Shown here piece after piece: positions 1 through 5,272 of a stretch of 5,272 nt of DNA. Under the pieces are notes generated by a model that did not search any database, was not told where the DNA came from, and saw only the letters and a program-made list of their open reading frames with translations. Position 1 is the first letter of the stretch; each line of letters opens with the position of its first letter. Origin of the DNA: Candidatus Nealsoniibacteriota bacterium (GTDB taxonomy: Bacteria; Patescibacteriota; Minisyncoccia; Minisyncoccales; MHMH01); assembly GCA_030700195.1 (NCBI GenBank), contig JAUYKD010000018.1:1-5272 (forward strand). The letters run 5' to 3'. The translations under genes were made by a program, and so were the position numbers.

Positions 1-1
1 G

Positions 2-898
2 ATAGTGCCTGATATTACCATGGCCGCCAGCCCCAATGCGGTTATTTTAACCGGAGCCAAGCCGGTTTTCGTTGATATTGAAGAAGAAAGCTTATGTCTT
101 GACGTTAATAAAGTGGCTCAAGCTATTAACAAGAAAACCAAAGCGGTCATGCATGTTTCGTTGAACGGTCGGTCGGGCGAATTATTAAAACTGAAGAAGC
201 TTTGTCAAAAAAAGAAAATTTATTTGATTGAGGACGCGGCTCAATCCCTCGGTTCTTTCTATCAGGGAAAACATTTGGGCAGACACGGGATTATCGGTTC
301 TTTTTCTTTCAGTATGCCCAAAATTATCACTACGGGCCAGGGGGGATGTTTAATCACCGACAGCCAAAAACTTGACGAGAAAATAAAATTAATTAAGGAT
401 TTCGGCCGGAGGCGCGGAGGGGTTGATTTTTATGAAAAAATCGGGTGGAACTTTAAATTTACTGATTTATCAGCAGTAATAGGCATCGAACAAATGAAAA
501 AACTAAAAACTAGAATTAGAAAGAAAAAAGCGACATTCGGATTATATAGGAAATTACTTGCTAATATACCAGAGGTTAAATTTATTAAAACTAATCTAAA
601 AGAAACCAGTCCTTGGTTTGTGGATATTTTGGTCTCTCAAAGAGAGAAGTTGATCGTTTTCCTAAAAGAGAGCGGGGTCGGTTCTCGGCCCATTTATCCG
701 GCCTTGCATAGCCAACCGGCCTACGCTAAAACTTCCACCTTCGCTCTCCGAGCTTCGGCGGACAAGTCGGCGGGCAAGCGAGCTTGCCCCACTGCCGAAA
801 AAATTGCAAAACAAGGCCTTTGGCTGCCATCTTCGGTCAACTTAACCGAAAAACAAATTAAATATATTTGCCAAAAAATAAAAGATTTTTACTTATGA
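2..898 (+). CDS. DegT/DnrJ/EryC1/StrS family PLP-dependent sugar aminotransferase (5' end missing)
   Basis: This is probably a cytoplasmic enzyme that transaminates a nucleotide-linked keto-sugar to an amino sugar for surface glycan synthesis. The frame is open to the left edge. The visible part starts at IVPDITM, a typical internal DegT segment, so about 60-75 N-terminal residues are probably lost and the GTG at 5 is not the real start. Numbering from codon 5, the landmarks are HVSLNGRSGEL (50-60), EDAAQSLG (76-83, where Asp77 would contact the PLP pyridine nitrogen), and SFSMPKIITTGQGG (101-114, with Lys106 the expected PLP Schiff-base lysine). Next come GWNFKFTDL (147-155) and RPIYPALHSQPAY (228-240). 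Asn54 stands where many relatives have Tyr (HLYG). Against the family pattern of F-P-x-A-E-K, about 15 extra residues (247-261) lie between Phe246 and TAEK; see the repeat entry. The last four bases overlap the next gene (ATGA). The family call is firm; the sugar substrate is unknown. Confidence 0.93.
   Translation: MVPDITMAASPNAVILTGAKPVFVDIEEESLCLDVNKVAQAINKKTKAVMHVSLNGRSGELLKLKKLCQKKKIYLIEDAAQSLGSFYQGKHLGRHGIIGSFSFSMPKIITTGQGGCLITDSQKLDEKIKLIKDFGRRRGGVDFYEKIGWNFKFTDLSAVIGIEQMKKLKTRIRKKKATFGLYRKLLANIPEVKFIKTNLKETSPWFVDILVSQREKLIVFLKESGVGSRPIYPALHSQPAYAKTSTFALRASADKSAGKRACPTAEKIAKQGLWLPSSVNLTEKQIKYICQKIKDFYL
743..787. repeat. In-frame GC-rich palindromic insert inside the aminotransferase gene
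   Basis: These 45 bases encode about 15 residues (ALRASADKSAGKRAC) that interrupt an otherwise canonical DegT C-terminal segment. The region 741-790 is 70% G+C by hand count, against 52% in the 50 bases before it and 44% in 801-850. It is rich in self-complementarity. GGGCAAGC (772-779) and GCTTGCCC (782-789) form a perfect 8-bp stem. CCGA (748-751) pairs with TCGG (755-758). TTCGGC (754-759) is complementary to GCCGAA (794-799). The length is a multiple of three, so the frame is kept. I infer a small mobile or palindromic element analogous to the coding palindromic elements of Rickettsia. The exact borders are uncertain by several bases because no second copy is in the window. Confidence 0.65.
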
Positions 899-1551
899 AA
901 GTTAGTTTAGTTATCCCAACCAGAAATGAAGCTAAATCGCTGGGGAGAACAATTCAAGAGATACCAGCTGGTTTTGTTGACGAAATTATTGTTTCTGACG
1001 GCCATTCTACCGATGGTACCCTGGAAACGGCCAAGGGCTTGGGTTGCCAAGCCATTACTCAAGAGGGCAGAGGGTTTGGCTTGGGCATTATTTCTGGCAT
1101 TAAACATTGTACCGGAGATATTATTATCATCATGGATGCCGACGGCTCTCAAAATCCGGCTGATATTCCCCGCCTGATAGAAAAAATTAAAGAGGGTTAT
1201 GATATCGGCTGGGGCTCAAGATACGTTCAAAAGAAGAAGACGGCCGATGATACCTGGTTAAGATATTTTGGCAATCAGTTTTTCACTTTTTTGACCAGGA
1301 TTTTGCACGGGGTAAAAACGGCTGACATTTTATATATGTTCGCCGCTTTCAAAAAAGAAGTCTTTGAAAAAGTGTCATTAAGGTCGCCCGGCTTTGAATT
1401 TTGCATTGAACTGCCGGTTAAAGCCCATAAAGCGGGATTTAAATTCGGCGAGGTGCCTTGCGTGGAAAGAAAGAGGTTGGCCGATGAAACCAAGGTAAAT
1501 GATTTATTAGACGGCTGGAAAATTCTTTCAGCTATTTTAAAAAGATATTAA
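895..1551 (+). CDS. GT2 family glycosyltransferase, dolichol/polyprenyl-phosphate sugar synthase-like
   Basis: This is a GT-A-fold enzyme of 218 residues, expected to transfer a sugar from a nucleotide donor to a polyprenyl phosphate at the inner membrane face. The start at 895 is chosen because MKVSLVIPTRNE is the classic GT2 N-terminal strand, and it gives an ATGA overlap with the upstream stop. The earlier ATG at 868 would add nine lysine-rich residues inside the previous gene. Visible motifs are SDGHSTDGT (34-42), the metal-binding DxD in MDADGSQNP (80-88, Asp81 and Asp83), and GFEFCIELPVKAHKAGFKF (166-184). ERKRLADETKVN (191-202) is followed by DGWKIL; this C-terminal block matches the ERxRxGGESKxN...DGWxIL pattern of DPM1-like enzymes. 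It lacks the C-terminal membrane helices of ArnC or GtrB, so it is probably soluble or peripheral. No Shine-Dalgarno sequence is evident, so translation probably couples to the aminotransferase. The sugar and lipid are inferred from the family only. Confidence 0.92.
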   Translation: MKVSLVIPTRNEAKSLGRTIQEIPAGFVDEIIVSDGHSTDGTLETAKGLGCQAITQEGRGFGLGIISGIKHCTGDIIIIMDADGSQNPADIPRLIEKIKEGYDIGWGSRYVQKKKTADDTWLRYFGNQFFTFLTRILHGVKTADILYMFAAFKKEVFEKVSLRSPGFEFCIELPVKAHKAGFKFGEVPCVERKRLADETKVNDLLDGWKILSAILKRY

Positions 1552-1555
1552 AAAT

Positions 1556-1930
1556 ATGGTTCCATTATTTTTGCTTTTTATTATTTCTATTTGCACTACG
1601 GTCGGGGCTCATCTTCTTTTCAAAAAGGGGGTCTTGGGTTTGGGCGAACTCAATTTTTCTTTTTCGGAAATATTTTCTCTAATTTGGCAAATTGTGCAAA
1701 ATATCTGGATTTTAACCGGAGCTTTTTTATTTGTTATCAGTTTTTTAATCTGGCTTTTCATTATTTCCAAATTGCAGCTTAATATTGCTTACCCGATTAT
1801 TATTGGTTCGGAGGTTGTTTTAGTTAGTCTTGCTTCTTGGTTTTTATTTAAAGAGTATCTTTCTTTTTTCCAAATCTTAGGAATTCTTTTTGTCGTGCTG
1901 GGTATATTTTTATTATCATCTAAGGCTTAA
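1556..1930 (+). CDS. Four-helix small membrane transporter, ArnE/ArnF-like (SMR/EamA superfamily)
   Basis: This hydrophobic protein of 124 residues has helices at about 2-21, 51-73, 77-97 and 103-121, the layout of SMR and half-size EamA proteins. A semi-hydrophobic segment lies at 33-50. The LQLNIAYPII stretch (73-82) and the SLASWFLFKEYLSFFQILG stretch (91-109) resemble ArnE/ArnF and EmrE helix 3-4 regions. When helix 1 is aligned on VGAHLLFKKG, the position of the proton-coupling Glu14 of EmrE is Thr, so a multidrug/proton antiporter is unlikely. A different acidic residue, Glu86, sits within helix 3. It follows a polyprenyl-phosphate sugar synthase by 4 bp and precedes a membrane glycosyltransferase by 7 bp. 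The most likely role is therefore a flippase, or flippase subunit, for the polyprenyl-linked sugar, acting as a dimer. That role is an inference from fold and neighbours; another small-molecule exporter is possible. Confidence 0.8.
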   Translation: MVPLFLLFIISICTTVGAHLLFKKGVLGLGELNFSFSEIFSLIWQIVQNIWILTGAFLFVISFLIWLFIISKLQLNIAYPIIIGSEVVLVSLASWFLFKEYLSFFQILGILFVVLGIFLLSSKA

Positions 1931-1937
1931 AATTTTA

Positions 1938-3119
1938 ATGGTTTCTCTATTTTCTAAAGATATTTCTAAAAGAATCTTTTGGTTCATCTTAATTTCTTTA
2001 ATATTACTAAGGATAACAATGGTTCTTTTCGCCATGCAGGATATTCCTCCTACCGGGGTGACGATGGACGGCTGGTGGTTTCCTCACGGAGGGGATGAGC
2101 GGGAATATTTTAATTTGGCCAAATCAATTACCGAGTTAGATTTGATCCAGGAAAAACAAACGCTTGGCTATCCTTTGTTTTTAGCTCCCTTTGTTTATTT
2201 GGCGGATGCCAAGACCATAAAAGACATTGTCCAGCCGCTTTTTATTGTTCAAGCGATTATTCTATTTGCTTTATCAATAATTTTAGTCAGTTTAATCGCG
2301 GAAAGAATATTTCAAAGCAGAATAATCGGAGTTATTTCAGGCGGAATATTCACCCTTTTTCCTTATTTATTTTATTTGCTTCTTTATTGTCTCGGCTCCA
2401 TTTATCCGCAATTTACGGCTTACAGCCTGCTTCAAGGGCCGATAGAGTTTATTTCCATAAATTGGTTTTTAATGATTGCTGATCCTTTGTCGGCCTTTTT
2501 GATTTTTTTATGCTTCTATTTGTTTTTGAAAGAATTAGATAAGGAAAAACCCAGGCGTTCTTTGCTGATATTGCTTGGAATACTTAGTGGGTTTTCGGTC
2601 TTGGTCAGAATAGCCAATATTTTAATTGTGGCTATATTCGCTCTGGCCTGGCTTTTAAGAAAAAGAATAAAAGAAATGTTTTTAGCGGTTATAGTTCCTT
2701 TTCTTATTCTTCTGCCGCAATTCATCTACAACCAAAAATTTTTTGGTTCTCCCATTACCTTCGGTTATCAGACTTACGGCGACTATTCAAACATTTTCGG
2801 CTTATTCTCTTTTCAGAGATGGCTTGAACTTTACGAGACGATTTATTTTAAATCGCCGATTTTAATTTATCTTCTCCCGTTTTTGATAATCTTTTTGGCC
2901 TTGGGGGCAAGATATCTTATGAAAATAAATAAGATTATGGCTGCGGTTTTAATTTTTTGGCTTTTAAGCTTTTTCATTTTTTATATTTCCTATGCTTATG
3001 TAGGAGAAGGAGGTTATCTTGCTTTAAGATTTTTTATACCAATTATTCCTCCGTTTATTTTCTTAAGCATCGCTTCTTTCCTCCATATTTTCCAATGGCT
3101 AAAACAAAAACACTCCTAA
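1938..3119 (+). CDS. Multi-spanning GT-C type glycosyltransferase (GT39/GT83 ArnT/PMT-like)
   Basis: This integral membrane protein of 393 residues has about 10-11 predicted helices, including roughly 13-32, 100-121, 127-150, 175-197, 207-240, 247-264, 307-324, 333-353 and 364-385. The start at 1938 is preferred over the upstream frame extension because the extra 16 residues overlap the previous gene. TAAGG at 1921-1925, 12 bases upstream, could act as a weak ribosome binding site. The first extracytoplasmic loop carries GGDEREYFNLA (51-61), matching the conserved acidic D-E-x-x-Y pattern of GT-C enzymes; Asp53/Glu54 are the catalytic candidates. Later family-like patches are GILSGFSVLVR (214-224), FFGSPITFGYQ (268-278) and ALRFFIPIIPP (362-372). 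Such enzymes take sugar from a polyprenyl phosphate and transfer it to lipid, glycan or protein outside the cytoplasm. That fits the adjacent GT2 and flippase-like genes. The acceptor is unknown, and the exact CAZy family cannot be settled by eye. Confidence 0.82.
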   Translation: MVSLFSKDISKRIFWFILISLILLRITMVLFAMQDIPPTGVTMDGWWFPHGGDEREYFNLAKSITELDLIQEKQTLGYPLFLAPFVYLADAKTIKDIVQPLFIVQAIILFALSIILVSLIAERIFQSRIIGVISGGIFTLFPYLFYLLLYCLGSIYPQFTAYSLLQGPIEFISINWFLMIADPLSAFLIFLCFYLFLKELDKEKPRRSLLILLGILSGFSVLVRIANILIVAIFALAWLLRKRIKEMFLAVIVPFLILLPQFIYNQKFFGSPITFGYQTYGDYSNIFGLFSFQRWLELYETIYFKSPILIYLLPFLIIFLALGARYLMKINKIMAAVLIFWLLSFFIFYISYAYVGEGGYLALRFFIPIIPPFIFLSIASFLHIFQWLKQKHS

Positions 3120-4159
3120 TTATTACCCAGAAGGTAGATATTAACGACGATGTTCTTGGTTTTTTTCATCGTTGGTTAGAAAAATTTTCAGAAAAACTGG
3201 AAAAGCTTTATGTTATTTGCCTTTCAGAAGGAGAGCATCATTTGCCAAAAAATGTTGTAGTTTATTCTTTAGGGAAAGAAAAAGGTTTTTCAAAGATTAG
3301 AAAGTTTTTTCGTTTGCAAAAATTCCTATTGAGATATATCCGGGAAGTGGACGGTGTTTTCATCCATATGGGCACGATTTATGCTATAGCTTCTTTTCCT
3401 CTAGCTAAAATTTTCAAAAAGAGATTGATTTTGTGGTATGTCCACAGGTCATTGAATCTTGGTTTGAAAATAGCAGAGAAATGCGTGGATAAAATTTTAA
3501 CAGCTTCCAAGGAGGGCTGCCGTTTAAAAAACAGGAAAAAAATTGATATTTTAAGGCATGGCATAGACACTGAATTTTTTAAGCCCGATTATAATAAGAA
3601 CGATACGAATAAAAAGTTTAAGATTTTATCTGTGGGCAGGATAGCGCCGATTAAAGACCAGGCAACCTTGATTGAGGCAATAGACCTTTTGATTAATCAA
3701 AAAAATATCATTGATTTTGAGGTAAAATTTATCGGCAGTTCGTTGGAGGACTATGAGAAAAAATATCTTGAGCAAGTAAAAAACTTGGTTGAGGAAAAGA
3801 AATTAGCGGATTTCGTTGAATTTTTAGGCGGGATGCCTCAGCAAGAAATAGCCGGATTTTATCAAGAAAGCGATGTTTTCGTTAATCTTTGTCCAACCGG
3901 TGGATTAGATAAGGCGGTTTTAGAGGCCATGGCTTGCGGGATTCCTGTTTTGGTTTGCAATGAGGCCTTCAGAAAAGATTTAGGCTCTTATGCCGACGAA
4001 TTAATTTTCCAAGAAAAAAATCCCGATGATTTGGCCCGGAAAATTTTAAATTTAAGGAATTTAAACATTACTGAAATGGCGCGTTATTTAAGGAATCAAG
4101 TTGTTCAAAATCATAATTTAGATAATTTAATAGATAAAATAATTAATGTTTTTAAATAA
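3095..4159 (+). CDS. GT4 family glycosyltransferase
   Basis: This is a GT-B-fold enzyme of 354 residues, probably cytoplasmic, adding a sugar from a nucleotide donor to a growing glycan or lipid-linked intermediate. The start at 3095 (MAKTKTLLIITQ) gives a normal N-terminal beta strand. It lies inside the previous gene, giving a 25-bp overlap; the longer open frame back to 2957 encodes unlikely cysteine- and arginine-rich sequence. The N-terminal acceptor domain includes VFIHMGTIYAIAS (88-100). The linker LRHGIDTEFFKP (153-164) is the usual GT4 NGVD-like hinge. The donor domain carries SVGRIAPIKDQATLIEA (179-195), with Arg182 and Lys187 as expected diphosphate-binding residues. LDKAVLEAMACGIPVL (271-286) contains Glu277, the second Glu of the EX7E motif; the first Glu is replaced by Gly269 (TGGLDK). 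It ends just before a strong hairpin. The family is certain; the sugar is not predictable. Confidence 0.93.
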   Translation: MAKTKTLLIITQKVDINDDVLGFFHRWLEKFSEKLEKLYVICLSEGEHHLPKNVVVYSLGKEKGFSKIRKFFRLQKFLLRYIREVDGVFIHMGTIYAIASFPLAKIFKKRLILWYVHRSLNLGLKIAEKCVDKILTASKEGCRLKNRKKIDILRHGIDTEFFKPDYNKNDTNKKFKILSVGRIAPIKDQATLIEAIDLLINQKNIIDFEVKFIGSSLEDYEKKYLEQVKNLVEEKKLADFVEFLGGMPQQEIAGFYQESDVFVNLCPTGGLDKAVLEAMACGIPVLVCNEAFRKDLGSYADELIFQEKNPDDLARKILNLRNLNITEMARYLRNQVVQNHNLDNLIDKIINVFK

Positions 4160-4161
4160 AG

Positions 4162-4197
4162 GCGATGAAGATAAGTCTTCATCTTCATCTGCGTTTT
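4162..4197 (+). terminator. Possible intrinsic terminator / strong hairpin between the two GT4 genes
   Basis: Immediately after the stop at 4159, GATGAAGAT (4164-4172) pairs perfectly with ATCTTCATC (4181-4189) around an 8-base loop. GC at 4162-4163 can add two pairs with GC at 4191-4192 if one T bulges. A G and then TTTT (4194-4197) follow, so this is a short and weak terminator-like arrangement. A competing 8-bp stem, GATGAAGA (4164-4171) with TCTTCATC (4176-4183) and loop TAAG, uses the same 5' arm. The hairpin itself is certain. Its action as a terminator, rather than an RNA-processing or stability element, is inferred from position. Confidence 0.5.
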
Positions 4198-4212
4198 AAT
4201 ATTAAATTAAAA
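4194..4212. promoter_or_regulatory. AT-only inverted repeat, possible promoter/operator before the last gene
   Basis: TTTTAAT (4194-4200) and ATTAAAA (4206-4212) are perfect inverted arms separated by ATTAA. The segment contains TAATAT (4197-4202), which resembles a -10 box, 18 bases before the ATG at 4221. I see no good -35 hexamer at the right distance. It could start a separate transcript for the last gene or be plain AT-rich spacer. It also overlaps the T-run of the proposed terminator. Low confidence. Confidence 0.2.
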
Positions 4213-4220
4213 CTTGATCA

Positions 4221-5267
4221 ATGACTATTTGTTATTTCGGCATTTACGATCCGGATTACTCTCGCAACAGGGAATTGATAAGCGGTTTGGGAGAAAATAA
4301 GGTTAAAGTAATTGAGTGCCGGGTTGATCCGGCGGAAAGGTTTAAATATTGGAAGCTGTTCAAAAAGCACCAGGCCATTGGCCAGTACGACATTATGGTT
4401 ATCGGTTTTCCCGGTCATCCTGTAGTGCCGTTAGCCAAGTTGATTTGTAGAAAACCCATTGTTTTTGACGCCTTGGTTTCTCTTTACGACTCCAATATCT
4501 TTGACAGAAAAAGCGCTTCTCCTCGCAGTTTGGAGGCCTTGAAGTGCTGGTTTTTAGATTGGTTGGCCTGTAAGATGGCTGATAGAGTTCTTTTAGACGC
4601 CCAGGAGCACATAAATTACTTTGTCAAAACGTTCAGAATTAAAAAAGATAAATTCAGAAGGATTTTAGTGGGTACCAACCAGAACATTTTTTATCCCAGA
4701 GAAAACCGCAAAACAACTGACAAGTTTCTGCTTCTTTTTCAGGGCACTTACATTCCTCTCCAGGGAGTGGAATACATGATAAGAGCGGCTAAGCTTTTGG
4801 AAAACGATAATGTTCAACTGGATATCATCGGAAAAATAAAAACGTACGGGCCGGCCATAGAGTTAGCCCAAAAACTGAAGGCGGATAACGTGAAATTCAT
4901 TGATTTCATGCCGCAAACCGAATTGGCCGAGCGCATGGCTGAAGCTGATGTTTGCTTGGGATTTTTCGGCGATACGCCCAAAGCCAAAAGGTGCGGGGCG
5001 TTTAAGGTGACCGAGGCCCTGGCTATGAAAAAAGCCATGCTGACCGCCGACACTCCGGCTATGAGAGAGTTTTTAGTAGATAGGCAAGATTGCTTATTTT
5101 GCCAAGGGGCGGATGCAGAGGACTTGGCTGAAAAGATAATGGAATTGAAGAACAATCCCGAACTAAGAAACAGAATAGCCGAAAACGGCTACAAGGTATA
5201 TCAAGAAAAGCTGACTCCGCAGACTTTGGGGAGAGAGCTGAAAAGCGCGTTGGAAGAGCTTATTTGA
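4221..5267 (+). CDS. GT4-like (GT-B fold) glycosyltransferase
   Basis: This 348-residue protein begins MTICYFGIYDPDYSRNR, an N-terminal strand plus loop common in GT4-like surface-glycan enzymes. It is probably cytoplasmic or membrane-peripheral. VIGFPGHPVVPLAKLICRKP (60-79) and VFDALVSLYDS (81-91) form the acceptor domain. The hinge is LVGTNQNIFYPR (149-160). The donor domain has LLFQGTYIPLQGVEYMIRAA (171-190), in place of the usual GRLxxxKG segment. FKVTEALAMKKAMLTADTPA (261-280) carries Glu265 as the probable second Glu of EX7E; the position eight residues earlier is Arg257. No Shine-Dalgarno sequence is seen, and the ATG overlaps an 8-bp palindrome, TTGATCAA (4214-4221). It is separated from the upstream operon by 61 bp with a hairpin. 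The gene is complete and ends in TGA five bases before the window edge. Substrate and acceptor are unknown. Confidence 0.88.
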   Translation: MTICYFGIYDPDYSRNRELISGLGENKVKVIECRVDPAERFKYWKLFKKHQAIGQYDIMVIGFPGHPVVPLAKLICRKPIVFDALVSLYDSNIFDRKSASPRSLEALKCWFLDWLACKMADRVLLDAQEHINYFVKTFRIKKDKFRRILVGTNQNIFYPRENRKTTDKFLLLFQGTYIPLQGVEYMIRAAKLLENDNVQLDIIGKIKTYGPAIELAQKLKADNVKFIDFMPQTELAERMAEADVCLGFFGDTPKAKRCGAFKVTEALAMKKAMLTADTPAMREFLVDRQDCLFCQGADAEDLAEKIMELKNNPELRNRIAENGYKVYQEKLTPQTLGRELKSALEELI

Positions 5268-5272
5268 CTTTT

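Noticed and set aside
907..1493. Open frames on the minus strand across the GT2 gene.
   Set aside because: They lie opposite a clearly conserved GT2 coding region and their translations show no recognisable domain. They are shadows of the real gene.
2730..2748. Near-perfect palindrome AACCAAAAA-T-TTTTTGGTT inside the GT-C gene.
   Set aside because: The one-base spacer is too short for a simple RNA hairpin, the codons encode a plausible family segment (YNQKFFGSP), and nothing nearby suggests a mobile or regulatory element. It is probably chance in AT-rich coding sequence.
2957..3094. Upstream extension of the GT4 frame giving a 400-residue protein.
   Set aside because: The added residues are rich in Cys, Arg and Phe, unlike a GT4 N-terminus, and lie wholly within the GT-C gene. 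The ATG at 3095 gives the normal first strand.
4014..4020. Run of seven A residues in the first GT4 gene as a possible frameshift or slippage site.
   Set aside because: The reading frame before and after is continuous and family-like to the end of the protein, so there is no sign of a break or of programmed frameshifting.
4814..5155. 113-codon open frame on the minus strand opposite the last glycosyltransferase.
   Set aside because: The translation is low-complexity Ala/Ser-rich with no motif, while the + strand frame carries conserved GT4 features throughout.
1..5272. Alternative genetic code (UGA as glycine), as in some ultra-small bacteria.
   Set aside because: TGA terminates the aminotransferase at 896-898 and the last gene at 5265-5267 at sensible family lengths, and no gene needs an in-frame TGA read through.

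Overview
The window is a densely packed stretch of six genes, all on the + strand, with roughly 40% G+C by eye. It looks like part of a cell-surface glycan or polyprenyl-sugar locus from a bacterium with a small genome. The style suggests the candidate phyla radiation (Patescibacteria/Parcubacteria-like): lysine- and isoleucine-rich proteins, overlapping or near-overlapping genes, almost no Shine-Dalgarno sequences, and a small GC-rich palindromic insert read through in frame inside one gene. This placement is an inference, because the window carries no rRNA or other phylogenetic marker. TGA ends two of the genes and no in-frame TGA needs to be read through, so the code looks standard (table 11) rather than the UGA=Gly code of Gracilibacteria/SR1.

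Layout. (i) 2-898: the 3' part of a DegT/DnrJ/EryC1/StrS-type PLP sugar aminotransferase, cut by the left edge. (ii) 895-1551: a soluble family-2 glycosyltransferase resembling dolichol/polyprenyl-phosphate sugar synthases. (iii) 1556-1930: a four-helix small membrane protein of the SMR/EamA (ArnE/ArnF-like) type. (iv) 1938-3119: a multi-spanning GT-C-type membrane glycosyltransferase. (v) 3095-4159: a GT4 glycosyltransferase. (vi) After a 61-bp gap with a strong hairpin, 4221-5267: a second, divergent GT4-like glycosyltransferase. Junctions between genes i-v are -4, +4, +7 and -25 bp, so they almost certainly form one translationally coupled operon. Gene vi may be read through or start a new transcript.

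How they may work together. Genes ii-iv supply three roles known from the Arn and Gtr systems: a GT2 that charges a polyprenyl phosphate with a sugar, a small flippase that moves it across the membrane, and a GT-C enzyme that transfers the sugar on the outer face. Gene i could make an amino sugar, as ArnB does. Genes v and vi would add sugars on the cytoplasmic side. The substrates cannot be read from the sequence.

The most unusual single element is the approximately 45-bp GC-rich, hairpin-forming insert at about 743-787. It adds about 15 residues to the aminotransferase without breaking its frame, which recalls the protein-coding palindromic elements of Rickettsia. There is no CRISPR array, tRNA, rRNA or transposase gene in the window.
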